The notes under the pieces: generated by a model
Seen by the model: the letters and a program-made list of their open reading frames with translations, nothing else
What the model was told of the DNA's origin: nothing
The model's database searches: none
Source of the DNA: Strongyloides papillosus
Lineage: Eukaryota > Nematoda > Chromadorea > Rhabditida > Strongyloididae
Direction: 5' to 3'
DNA length: 64,000 nucleotides
NCBI GenBank assembly: GCA_005656395.1
Contig: SRSI01000050.1
Coordinates: 4,092,001-4,156,000, forward strand
Position numbers and translations under genes: made by a program
In this document: piece after piece, positions 49,706 to 61,781 of the stretch
Numbering within the stretch: the first letter of the stretch is position 1
Layout: each line of letters starts with the position of its first letter

Positions 49706-50897
49706 TTAATTCCAATCTTCAGTGGAAGAAGACGATGAGTCACTCTCAGAAATTTTTCTCCTTCTTTCATTCATTACTTTTCGTAAAGCTTCTGTAAGGC
49801 TGGTATTAAGATCAGTTGAATTCTCTTCTTTACTGCTTTGTTGAAGTTTCACCGTATCATCAACATGCTTTAATTTTTTACCATGTTTTATTTGTTCCAT
49901 CAAATCAATGCATTTATCATCATTATTCGATGACAGTCTAAAGTTATCTGAATTTTTACTAATATTATTTCTTTTCCCATCCGTTGATGGTGGTAATGGT
50001 GGCGGAATTGGAAGAGTTTTATTGGAAGTGGTTACTTCTTCTTCGTTAAAACTTGTAGGAATCATTTTAAAATTGTCATCTTCTAATTTGATATTTGACA
50101 ATGGTGATATAAGACCGTTATTAAGGACTAACTTTGCTTTACTTTCGTTTTTTCTTTTTTCATATTCCTCAACAAAAGTTCTTGCAAACTTTAAATCCTT
50201 TTCTTTTATTTTTAAATAATCAAATCCCGCAGCTTCTAGTAATTCCTTAACCGATTGATCCGTGTCTCTTATTATTTTATTATTACTATTAATATTTGAT
50301 ACTTTATCACTTTTAGTGCAATCCATATTAAGATATGAAAATTCACTTGAAGATGGAATATCATTCTCCGTAATTTTTTTACCATTAATCAATTGACGCT
50401 TATCATCTCTTTCAAACTTTTTTTTAAATAATGTGTAAAATAATTGTGCTTCACTATGATTGGAAAAGTTAATGCAATATATTGATCCTTTACTTTCAAA
50501 TTCTAAAGTATCTATTCTTTCAAATCCAAATACAGGCATAAAATTAGTATGTCTAAAAGAAAAAAGTAAAAGTGATAAAGAAATTAACATACAATATGTA
50601 TTCCCAAACACATTTTTTAGTTGTTAAACAAAATAGTTTTAAAGAATACAACTTCTTAGAATAATCTTTGGTATATACAACTACACCATCTCCAATCATT
50701 TCCCAACCAGGAGAAAAGTGTTTATTTGTTTTGAAAATACGACAAATACCACAACATATAGAATACTCATCAATATCTAAAAGATTAAATAGTTCTTCAT
50801 TTTCTTGTAGTGTCAATAACATTGATCCATTATTCATAATTCTCTTTTTTCCACTATTCATTTTTGTAAAATCACCTTTTTCATCCTTTGGTTTCAT
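49706..50897 (-). CDS. wsp-1: Compact WASP-family actin nucleation promoter
   Basis: Two exons, complement(join(49706..50552,50593..50897)), 40-bp phase-2 intron; 383 aa, shorter than usual (about 500-600). WASP links Cdc42 and PIP2 to Arp2/3-driven actin branching. The WH1/EVH1 domain is split by the intron: L-L-T-L-Q-E-N-E-E-L-F, W-E-M-I-G-D-G-V-V-V-Y, C-V-W-E-Y then Y-C-I-N-F. The GTPase-binding region keeps the helical part (A-A-G-F-D-Y-L-K-I-K-E-K-D), but the CRIB core is degenerate: its His residues are missing in D-I-P-S-S-S-E-F-S-Y-L. The Pro-rich segment is tiny (P-I-P-P-P-L-P-P). A single WH2 (L-M-E-Q-I-K-H-G-K-K-L-K), a central helix (L-T-E-A-L-R-K-V-M) and an acidic tail ending E-D-W-N complete a short VCA module. 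Confidence 0.9.
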
Positions 50898-51621
50898 CAC
50901 ACCATCTATTTAAAATTTTAATTAAATGAAAAAAGAAAAACAACGACAAAACTGTTAACGGAATCATAATTATTGAATAAGTATCAAAAAAACTATGCTA
51001 AAATTTTAATATTTATATGTAAAATTTTCCAACTATCATTTAAAGATGACAACAAATCAAATGATAAATATTGGATTTAAAAATTTAAATAGAAAAACAG
51101 TAACTTAAATCAATTTATTTTTTCTTGATTTCAAATCACTAGTTTTTATCAAAACCCTGTAAATCATCGGATATATGTCTGAGAGTTATTAGAGAATTCC
51201 TGCTGCCTACTACACTAAGAAGACTTCTACTTTTTTTAATTGTTAATCTTCTTTTTCTTGATAAAGAACTTAGGAATGATAAATTAAATAATAGAATAAT
51301 GGTGTAATCATCGTTGTTGGAAAGAATTTTTAGTAATAATCAAATACTTTAAATTACAGATTTTGTTACAAAACAACGCTTTTTATCTTTTCTTGTACAT
51401 AATAAAAAACATAGAAAAAAAATTTCATGATAATATTATGCTAAAAATAGAAAAAGAACAATCAAAATATGTAGATGACCATCTTTTAAAATTATATTTT
51501 TTTATAAATCTAACAAAATTTGAATTTCTAGATATTCAAATAAAATTACCGAAAAAAAACATATATCTGTTTCTCCTCTATATTTTTCTTCATATCTGTA
51601 TATCATTTATTTGATTAATTG
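50898..51621. other. Divergent intergenic region, 0.7 kb
   Basis: Promoters of wsp-1 (minus) and the SH2 kinase (plus). An 83-codon Lys/Ile/Phe-rich frame (51363-51614) ends just before the kinase ATG; it has no ATG start or domain and is not called. Confidence 0.5.
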
Positions 51622-53007
51622 ATGGTTGAAGAAACAGCAGTTGGTGTTAAGGATCTTTTAAAAAAGCCATATTATCATGGGTACCTTCCGAGAGAAGATA
51701 TCAACAGAATGCTAAGGAATGTTGGTGATTTTTTGGTACGACTTTCTATACCGGTTCCAGGACGTGAAAAGGCATATATTTTAAGTGTCGTTCAGAAGGA
51801 GAAAAAAAATAATAAAGAAACAAAATCAATGAAACATTACATTATTTCAAAATCACCAAATGGAAAGTACATGGTATCAAAAGCTGCATTCAATTCAATT
51901 GTTGAATTAATCGATCATTATCATCTTCAAAGAAATGAAATATCCTGTGGCAGTAATATAATGTTAGTGAATCCCATTGGTAGAAAAACATGGGAGCTTG
52001 ATCATAACCAAGTTGAAACAACTAAAAAATTAGGTGAAGGAGCATTTGCAGAGGTATGGTTATGCAAATTTACAGATCAAACATCAAAAAAAGAAACTCC
52101 AGCAGCCGTAAAACTAGCTAAATTGGAAAAATTAACAAAGTTCCAAATAAAAGAAATAATGATGGAAGCTAGGTTAATGAGAAAATTTAATCATATTAAT
52201 GTTATAAAATTACATGGTGTTGCTGCAGGTCAAGAACCATTAATGTTAGTAATGGAAATAGCAACTAATGGAGCATTAGATAAATATTTACAAAAAAATA
52301 AAGTTGATACAGAAAAAAAGATGCTGTTTTGTTGTGGTGCTGCTAACGGTATTGAATATCTACATTCCTTAAAAATAATTCACAGAGATATCGCAGCAAG
52401 GAATTGCCTTTTAACTGGTGATGATATAGTTAAAATTTCTGATTTTGGTATGAGTATTGAGGGAACCGAATATAAATTAGATCCAAGAACAAAAGCTCCT
52501 ATTAAATATCTTGCTCCAGAAACAATTCAAAAAAAGATGTACTATACAAAATCTGATGTATTTGCGTATGGTATAATGTTTTGGGAAATTTTTAATGATG
52601 GAGCAGAACCTTATCCTAATTTAAATAATCTTGAAGTTGTTATTAAAGTTGTCAAATATAATTATCGTATGAAACTTCCTGATGAGGTACCGGAGAAAGT
52701 CAGAAATTTTATTATTGATAAATGTTGGCATGCAAATCCAGATGAAAGACCATCTTTTACTGAAGTTGTTGCATTTTTAGAAAAAGAAACTGGTGTAAGC
52801 AAAACCGTAAAACAACCTCAAGTCAATCATCATGAAGAGGAAAATGACAATAACTCTAAGATAATACAAATTGATAAGCCAACAGATCCAAGAAGTAAGT
52901 ATGGCTCTGATGATCAACAAGTAGTACAACAAGATGGTAAAACTACTACGACCAAAACAAGTGCACAAAAAAGTGACCCTGAAAATAAAGAACTTATAAT
53001 TTCATAA
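51622..53007 (+). CDS. Fps/Fer-like SH2-tyrosine kinase, intronless
   Basis: Single exon, 461 aa from the ATG at 51622. The SH2 domain (about 17-115) has Y-Y-H-G-Y-L-P-R-E-D and the phosphotyrosine-binding Arg in F-L-V-R-L. The tyrosine kinase domain (about 127-392) has L-G-E-G-A-F-A-E-V-W, the ATP Lys in A-A-V-K-L-A, H-R-D-I-A-A-R-N-C, D-F-G-M-S, and P-I-K-Y-L-A-P-E-T. A hydrophilic, Gln/Lys-rich tail of about 70 residues follows. There is no F-BAR or SH3 part. This short SH2-kinase layout is the nematode-expanded Fer-like group that includes SPE-8 and FRK-1, several of which act in sperm. The lack of introns fits a retroposed origin, which is inference. Catalytic residues are intact. Confidence 0.93.
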   Translation: MVEETAVGVKDLLKKPYYHGYLPREDINRMLRNVGDFLVRLSIPVPGREKAYILSVVQKEKKNNKETKSMKHYIISKSPNGKYMVSKAAFNSIVELIDHYHLQRNEISCGSNIMLVNPIGRKTWELDHNQVETTKKLGEGAFAEVWLCKFTDQTSKKETPAAVKLAKLEKLTKFQIKEIMMEARLMRKFNHINVIKLHGVAAGQEPLMLVMEIATNGALDKYLQKNKVDTEKKMLFCCGAANGIEYLHSLKIIHRDIAARNCLLTGDDIVKISDFGMSIEGTEYKLDPRTKAPIKYLAPETIQKKMYYTKSDVFAYGIMFWEIFNDGAEPYPNLNNLEVVIKVVKYNYRMKLPDEVPEKVRNFIIDKCWHANPDERPSFTEVVAFLEKETGVSKTVKQPQVNHHEEENDNNSKIIQIDKPTDPRSKYGSDDQQVVQQDGKTTTTKTSAQKSDPENKELIIS

Positions 53008-54169
53008 TAGATAAACTTTTCTTCAATACCTAACCCATAGAAAGATAATAATTAATAAGTAAAATGTATCTTTTTAATTAGAAAATTATGAGCTAAATCA
53101 GTTTAAAATTCATAAAATAAACTTATATAATTATTTATGATATATTTAAAGATAAATTCTTACTCCTTTTTAAAAACTTTAATATTTTTTTATTAAAATG
53201 CATCATAACAATAATTATTAATTAAATATTTTATTTCATTTAACCTAGAAATCAACATAAATATATATGTATCAGAATAGATAAAAAAATACATGTAATA
53301 TAGTATGTTTTAATAAAGAAAAAAATAATAGAGAAAAATAGCTTGTAATATTACTTATATCCCTCTTCGTTACAATAATAAAATAAAAATAATCTTGAAA
53401 AAGGATTAAAATTGAATATTAAGAAATACACTTTTTCACACGTCCCAAATTCACCTTAATAATAACATTATTGTATTTTGTATACATATATAAAGAAAAG
53501 TTGATTTCAAAAGTAAATCTTTAAAAGCTAAAAAAAGTGTTTTTAAGCTCATAATGATTATATTTCTAAGACAAAAAATATTATAAGTTTATAAAACAAA
53601 ACATCTATACCCTATCTTTGAAAATTTACTAATAATAATAGATAGATCATATTAATAATATCTAGATAATTAACTAAAGTTATCCTTTCAATATTAAAAT
53701 AATCAAATGAAATATGTGATGAATAAAAATAATACAATATTTAAATATATAGTTGTAGAATAATGATAAAAAAAATACAATAAAATATAAGAAAAAAATT
53801 AAAAAACGGAATTATTTTAAATAAAATATTTCCCCACAATTATGATATATAAATATCAATTAATAACTAAATACGTTTTAAAATAAAAAAATCCATTGTA
53901 TTATCAATCTATACTTTTTTAATCTTGAAACTACAAAAATATAATATTTAAGGAGAAGAGTAGCCTAAAGGTATTTATACTATAATTATTACTTACTAAT
54001 TATTCTAATAAAAATATATATATGTCGAGTATAATAATAACTATATATAAATAATAATAAAAAGTTACAAAAAAAACAATATAACATATCATAGTATGAA
54101 AATTTTTTACCGTAAGGAGAGAATATTATTATTATAATATTATTATACAAATATATATATTTTAGTTTC
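53008..54169. other. Convergent intergenic region, 1.2 kb
   Basis: 3' flanks of the SH2 kinase and msi-1. Very AT-rich; long 3' UTR of msi-1 is plausible here. No gene seen. Confidence 0.5.
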
Positions 54170-55514
54170 TTATCTAGATATCCCATTACTTCCAGCGACG
54201 ACATGATTTGGGTATTTATTAAAAACATCACCACTAATATTTAATGAACCAAAATTCGATGGTAATTGATGATGAGGATGGTTATATAATTGAAGAGGAC
54301 TTCTATTAGGCATATATAATGGATGAACACGATTCATATCATTATATGATCCTGGTGATGTTCTTTGTGGTGACATTGACATCTGACTCATTAATGGATG
54401 ATAAGAAACTGGATATTGTGGTTGATTACCTGGAAACGATATGTTGTTTCCCCAATTATTCATATTTTGAAGTGCTATAATTATAAAATTATTTTATCAA
54501 AAATGAAAATATATATTTATATAAAATATTTAAAATACCTAAAAGTTGTTCTGGAGCTATTCCATAAACATTCCTTGCTGCTGCAGCACGATTCTTATTT
54601 ATTTGTACAGGTAACATAATCTCTTTAGGTTGAGCTTTTTTGCACTCAACCATTTTACCATTAATTTCATGAAAATGTATTTCACAAACTTTATCAGCAA
54701 CATCCTCACTTTCGAATGTTATAAAGCCAAAACCCCGATGTCTTTGAGTACTTTTATCATACATAAGTATTGTATCTTTAACTTCACCATACTGTTCAAA
54801 GTATCCCTTTAAATCATCCCGTGTTGATGTTGATCCTAGACCACCAATGAAGATTTTTTTAGTTCTAACAACAAGTTTCTGATGACTTTTCTTTGGATAG
54901 GCAACCTTTGGATCTATTTTTTTATTATCTAGTTCATGATCCGTCTTTTGTAAAACCTTTTCAACACTTTCTATATTTACAAATGTTATGAAACCAAAAC
55001 CTCGAGCTCTTTTTGTTTGAGGATCTCTCATAACCATACATTCATTAATCTCTCCAAATTGTCCAAAATATTCACGAAGCTTTTCTGGTGTTGTTTGCCA
55101 TGATAATCCACCAATAAACATTTTTTTCGGATCATTATTATGATTATCATCATCTTCATCTACATGATTATCCGGATGGTAACTTTCAGTACCAGAATCT
55201 CCACGTGAATGTTCATTATTATAATTTGTTGTCTCATCTCTGATTGATTTATGAATATTAATATTATTAAGTGTCTTATTTGCTTTATCATATCTTCCAA
55301 TTTTTTCATTACTTTCATTTTGATTAATTTCACCACTACTTTTTTGAAGCGATGGTGATTTTACATTACTTTCATTAATACTACCACTACCATAGTTATA
55401 TTCATTAACCTTATTTTTACGATTCTTGAAATCTTCTATTATTTGATCACGGGTAGCTTTATGTGTTGCATGTTGGTAAACAGTACCGCCAGCAGTAGAC
55501 ATATTTAAACACAT
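54170..55514 (-). CDS. msi-1: Musashi RNA-binding protein
   Basis: Two exons, complement(join(54170..54474,54539..55514)), 64-bp phase-1 intron; 426 aa (four fewer if the ATG at 55502 is used). Musashi proteins bind UAG-containing 3' UTRs to control translation in neural and germline cells. A hydrophilic Asn/Ser/His-rich N terminus (about 130 residues) is followed by two RRMs in tandem. RRM1 has K-M-F-I-G-G-L-S-W and [11 protein letters not shown]2 has K-I-F-I-G-G-L-G and R-G-F-G-F-I-T-F, then E-C-K-K-A-Q-P-K-E. The second exon is a short Pro/Met/Ser/Asn-rich tail. The linker [12 protein letters not shown] is the Musashi/DAZAP1-type spacer. The very large upstream gap fits a developmentally regulated gene; more 5' exons could exist there. 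Confidence 0.92.
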
Positions 55515-58500
55515 ACAATGCCAATATTATAAAACTTTATATAACAATATTTTTAACGTTCTTTTTTTAATATTTATATAATATTAATAATATAATGATC
55601 AAATAACTAAAGTACTATAGATTCTATTTCAAGATAGAGACAACCAATCAATTTCTTTCTATTTCCTTCAATACTATAATGACAAGGGAATATTCTGCAG
55701 CAAAACAAAATTTTATCCTTTTTTTAATATTATTTTTGAAAATTTATTGATACTAATAAAATATATCTAATTTTATTTCTCTCTTTTGCTGCAACTTTCT
55801 TTTTTTCTTTTATTTTCTACAGGAGAGGTCGTAAACCTAAAAAAAAGAAATATAATAAATAATTTATTTTTTTAATTAAAAAAATTTTAAAATACGTGTA
55901 AGTTTGTAAAAAGGATAATAATGTATAAAAATGATAAGAAACAATATATGTAAATTGACAAATGATGAATAAATATGACAACAAATATATGAGATATGAT
56001 AAAAATCGAAAAGAGCTAAGCTTACAGGAGAGAATGTACATTATTTAAAGAATGATAACGTAAACTTTTTAATTACTCTATTTCAATAGTACTAAAAAAA
56101 TTATATTTGTAAGTATTAAATAGAAAAATTAAATTGAGATAACGAAAGTTTAATATATTTTTAAAAATTTTTCTTAACATTATATGACATTTAATTAAAA
56201 TTAAGCTTCTCTTCAAAAACATTTGAGATAAAAATACTTTATTTTTTTACTTTCATATGTAATTCTTTTTTTACGGTTGTATTATTAAATTAAAATAATT
56301 AAGTTTAAGGAAAATAAACTTTTTTGTCAATTAAAAATGTTTTATATTTATATTATATAAGAAAAGAGATATATAAGAAAAAGAGAGGTAAATAAGTATT
56401 TGGTATATATATAAAATATAAGAGAAGTACATAACATTACAAGAGGAAAAAGCCACCACATAAAATTACAATTCTAAATAAAAAAGATTGGGGATATAAA
56501 AGACACATTTTGACTAATGGTAGTGAGAAAAAAAATAATAAAGAAAATCTTTTCACTAGTTAAAGGTCGCTGAAACTCGTTTCGCTTCGGAACGTTTTCT
56601 TCCCTTTTTTTTCTTTTTTTTTGTCTTTTACTTCAACAAACTTTTCTCCTATGACACATTCATTTACTCCTCTATACATATACATTTTGTAATATATAAC
56701 ATTATATAAATACATCTACATATTAACATTAAGGGGGTGGAAGTGAAAAACGACATGGTATTCACTTAAAATACACATATATATATTTATATTTCTTGAA
56801 CATATAAAGATACAAAAATCATATCAACAAAACTTTTACCCTTTCAAATATATTATATATGAATAAAAAGTTTTTTTAATAATTTTGAAGTATTATATAA
56901 CAAAAAGGAACACCATATATACTAAATATAATTCAATAGATAAAATATATTTTCATACATACATTTACCGGTTATGTAATAGAAAAATTTTTAACTCAAA
57001 TCACTCTAAAAAAATTAGATTGATGTGGGTGCGCTATAGGAGAAAAATTTTTGACACACAAGTAAATGATTGTTGATCATTTATATATACATTTCTATAA
57101 ACATCTGGGAGGTTACGTGAAAAAATGTATACTTTAATCTATAGTAAAAAAATAATAATGTAACTTCTTTTGTTATTTATAAATTATAAAAAAATTATAA
57201 TAAGTGTTTGTATTATTATTTTATTAAAATATAGAAAAATTAAATATTACTAAACTTGATAGAAATAAAAAATAAACATTAGGAGAATTATAAATAAAAA
57301 ATAAGATAAATTTTTAAGATAGTAAATATAATATATAGTTTATATTATTTAAAAGATAGCTATTTAAAATGGTTTGGTATATGTATGATATTTTTATGAA
57401 TCGTGGCAAGAATGGAGATTCAAAAAGCAAGGTTAAACTTTTCTTGTATAATAATATTAAACATATTGAAAAGGCACAACAGTAAAATGATGATAATGAT
57501 GAATGTTATAGATATGAAATAAATATATTTGTTAAAAAAAAGAGGATAATAATTTTGTTGATAAAAAAAGTCACACCTAAATTGGGTATGATGAGTCACA
57601 TTTCAAAGTTATAAAGAATAATATTGTGGACCGTTTTATTTTTAATTGTTCCTATATTAAGAATTTTTTTTATTTAATATGTATATATGTATTTTTAATG
57701 TTATGTGAAGGAAAGAGTGTCAATGAGGATATAAATAGTTAGAAGGATATGATATATGTCTAACAGAAATAACTTTATGAAGAATTTTTATTATAAAATA
57801 TGATAAAATTGTTATGAATATTTTTGGTATATTTTTTGAAGGCAAAAAAAGAAAGATAAAAGTCAATATATTTAAAACATTCTCAAGAATAAGAAATAAT
57901 CTCAGTATGATAGATATAAAAGGTTTTCATAAAAAAACTTTTAACGTAGGTAATTTAAATTATATAAATTTATATCCGTTTCTGTAGAGGACTGTATATA
58001 AATATGTGTGTTATATTTATGTGTGAAGAAAGAAGGGAATAAAATATTTATATATATAATTATAAAAATTAAAAGCAATACAAATATATATAAAATGTTT
58101 TAAAGGAAATGAAAAAGGTATATTTTAAAAACGAAGAAAATGACAATATGGCAAGAGTGATAAAAAGATTTCCAAAAAAGAATAATAAAAGAAGAATTAA
58201 GTATCTTTAATACTAAAATAATTTTTAAAACACTACAAAGATATTATCCTAATTTTTAGTTTAAAAAATATTAATAAATACTTTTTTTCTCTTTAATGAT
58301 ATATAGAAATAATTTAAATGTACCAATATAGAGGGACAAAAAGATTTTGAATATATTACTACATATATACTTAAATCTTTGGTAGATAAATGTTAAGTTA
58401 ACCATAAAAGAAAAACGGAAAAATAAAGATGTTTTTTTTGTTAAGAAAATAAACTAAAAATAGAGAAATAATTATATTTCAATTAAAATAACATATGCCT

Positions 58501-61500
58501 TTATAATAAAAATATATAACAAGGTTAACAATTTTTTTACTGCACATCATATTAATTATAATGATTTTCACAATGAATCTTTTTAATATAATGAAAGAAT
58601 GTGGTGGAGGGAAAAAAAATACTTAATCATTAATCACTTCTAGTGAAATTATAACAAAAATGAATATAGGTATCGCAATATACATAAATAGAATATATAA
58701 TAAAAGTGGTACGAATTATTATTTTATGTACACTTGATGTATGAAACAAAATGTAATATTAAAATTAAAAATAATTTTTTTATAAAAGAAAAAATAAATT
58801 AAATAAAAATAAATTTATATAGATATGATAGAAACATATAAATATAATATTTGAAGAAATTTTTCTTTTTACATTAATGTCTCAGAAGAATATAAAAAAG
58901 TTGTAGAAAAAATCTTTAATTTCCAAAGATTATATATTGATCTATGAAATAAAAAATAAATTTAAAGTAAAGATAATGTATGAATAGTTTTAATTTTATC
59001 AATAAAACAAAAAAAAATCTTAAAGGTTATAATTTTGTAATGGAAAATAAAAATTTTAATATTCCCTAAAATATATATTTACCTCTCATAGATTGTAGTA
59101 TAATAATAAACAAAATAATTTGGAGTACAAATAGGAACTTAAATTGTTTGTTAAACAATTACCAATAAAATACATTATATACATTCGTAACACATACAAT
59201 ACAATAAAACTACTACTTTAAAAGAGCTAATTTAAAAAAAATTTTTTCCTAAAAATTTTAGATATACCAAAAGAGGGAGGAAAAAAAAGATAAACTGTCA
59301 CTAGAAAATCTACAATAAATGAAAAAAAGTACCTTTAAATATAAATTATGTTTATTAATAAAAAAAGTCAGGAGAAAATTCTCCTATAGACACATTAAAC
59401 ATTGCATATGTACGTAATTTGGGGTTGGAGAAAAGGAGAAAAAAAATTATAGATATGTTGTATTTTTGAATATATATAATGGTAATGATGATAATGTTGA
59501 TAACTACATATGCGTATACATTTGTATATATTTTCTTCTTAACCTTTGTGTCATGAAGATGGAGAAGAAGAAATTGTTGTTATATGTATGTATATTTTAG
59601 AAAAATACTAAAAATTGAAACAACGTGTCTTTTGATGTTGGTTTATTTATATTACATAAGTATGTATAATTTTATAATGATAATTTATTTATTTCAATGA
59701 ATTGTTAAAAAATACATAACAATATGTATTTTCTTTTTTTTAAAACAGGAGAAAAAGTTTCCAAGAGAAATAAATATTTGCAACATTTGATTTGGGATAA
59801 TATTACAACATGTGTTCCTCAATATACATATATAATATTTTATTTTAAATACTATATGATAGGTGTTATCTTATAGTATGACTAAAACTTTCTAAATAAG
59901 AGGAATTATATAATTGCGCAAATTATTTGTAAATAAAATTTTGATAAGAAAATAAAACAAAGGAAAAGTGTTATATGTTGGAGTTGAGGATAAGAAAAGA
60001 TTTGAAAAAAGATAAATAAATTTATAGAAAAATATAAAATTATTTATGGTGAATAAATTTAGGAAAAAAATTTTTATAGATTAACTTTAATGTTATGGAA
60101 AAGAATTGTTAAAATAATAGCTTTAGAGTAGAAAATTTTTTTATTTTTAACTAATAATAGTTTGCTTAAAAAGTGCATATGTATTTATAAAAGTAGAAAT
60201 TAATAATACTCTCTCTTTTATATAATTAATGATATAAGTTAATATTATAAATTGGTATTATACCTAATTTTATAAATAATGTTAATATAAATAATTATGT
60301 AAGAGAATTTATTAAATTAATGATATCAATTGAGGGGAACAAATTTTCATTCTTTCAGTGACAAGATGTTGGATTAAATATAATTTATCACGCAAAATAA
60401 GCTAATAATATTGTATTTTATCACTGGATAACGATAAGTGTAATTAATGAGATATCAAAAAACGACATAAAACCAATTATTGTACTATCTTGTCCCATAC
60501 CGAATGACTCTCTATTTTTTGATTAATATTTGACAAAAAATGATAAAAAAAATGATATGATGAAGTAATGATGAATGAATAAGATGAAGTAGAAATATTC
60601 TTCTTTAATAAGCGTAATCCTTTACATAAATTTAAAAAATGTTTATAATAATAAATTATTATTGAAACTTTACATTTTTTTCATTGAAATATGTTTTATT
60701 ACATCAACCTAACAGCTGATATATTTAATATTATCATCATTTATATCAGGACAACTGTATATAATTCAATATATACATACTCTACTTTCTCTCTAATAAG
60801 AAAAAAATATAAAAGGTGTTAAAAATGTTATTTTATTATATCATACAATCAATATTGATAGAAATATTTTATTTTATCTATCAACAATTATATTTTTTAC
60901 CTCTAATCAAACAATAGGACAAGAGTTATACTATAACTTTTGTTATTGATAATTTTAATTGTTTAATTTGCCTAATTTACTTCTCTTAAACTTCAAATAC
61001 TTCATTTTTTTCCAATCTATAAATATTGTTAGTTAAAGTGCTTTTGTTTATTGATAAATTAGTTTAAAAAAGAGAGATTATTATTTTTAGAATTTCTTTA
61101 CTTGACATATATATTATACTTTTTTTTTGCGAATAGAAAGCCTTTTAGTATTTTCAAAGATCGAGACAAGATTCAATATATGATGTATATTTTTAACTTT
61201 GATCAATCGAAAAATGTTTCATTTTACAATCACTCGTTAAACATATATATTATTTTTTTCATTGAAATATATTATACTGAAAAATAATTTATAAATTTAT
61301 TGGAAATAGTAGAACAAATTTACAAATATATATAATTTTCTAAGCGTAGGAATTAAATGTACGTGTATTTGTATTTATTTGTGTGTATAATGATAACATT
61401 TTAAGATAAAAATGCTGTCATTTCAAAGAAGAAGAGGGTTTTATTGTAAATATATAAATAATTATTTATCCGTATTAATAACAATTTCCAATGCCAAATA

Positions 61501-61781
61501 TAGGAAAGGCAAAAATGGAATATAAATCTTTTTTACTTAATCAGTACCAGCACTGATTTTTTTTTCGGCCAATATATATAATAGTTGGTAAGGACAAATA
61601 AAATAACAAAAAAAAAGGAAATCCTGTGTGTTAAAGTGATACAAAAAGTAATAAAAAAAAGAAACCAGAATAGTATAAAAGAGAAAATAAAAATAATTTG
61701 GTAATAGGTTGTTTTGTTCTTTTGATATAAAGCTTTGCACCCAAATATATAGATAGAATTTTTGATAAAATAATAATAATT
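55515..61781. other. Gene-poor region, 6.3 kb, upstream of msi-1
   Basis: Between msi-1 and the metalloprotease gene, both minus strand, so mostly msi-1 upstream DNA. Very AT-rich. Exceptions are a GC-rich island at 56566-56600, a patch near 57020-57050 (ATGTGGGTGCGCTATAGGAG) and a small hairpin AGGAGAA-AA-TTCTCCT at 59371-59386. Open frames here are short and featureless. Confidence 0.5.
56566..56600. promoter_or_regulatory. GC-rich island about 1.05 kb upstream of msi-1
   Basis: GGTCGCTGAAACTCG followed by TTTCGCTTCGGAACG: several CG dinucleotides in DNA where CG is otherwise rare, with a near-palindrome CGTTTC...GGAACG. Candidate promoter core or 5' exon of msi-1; no known element recognised. 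Confidence 0.3.

Noticed and set aside
51363..51614. 83-codon open frame ending just before the SH2 kinase
   Set aside because: Starts with TTG only, composition is that of AT-rich DNA read in frame, and no domain or splice link to the kinase.
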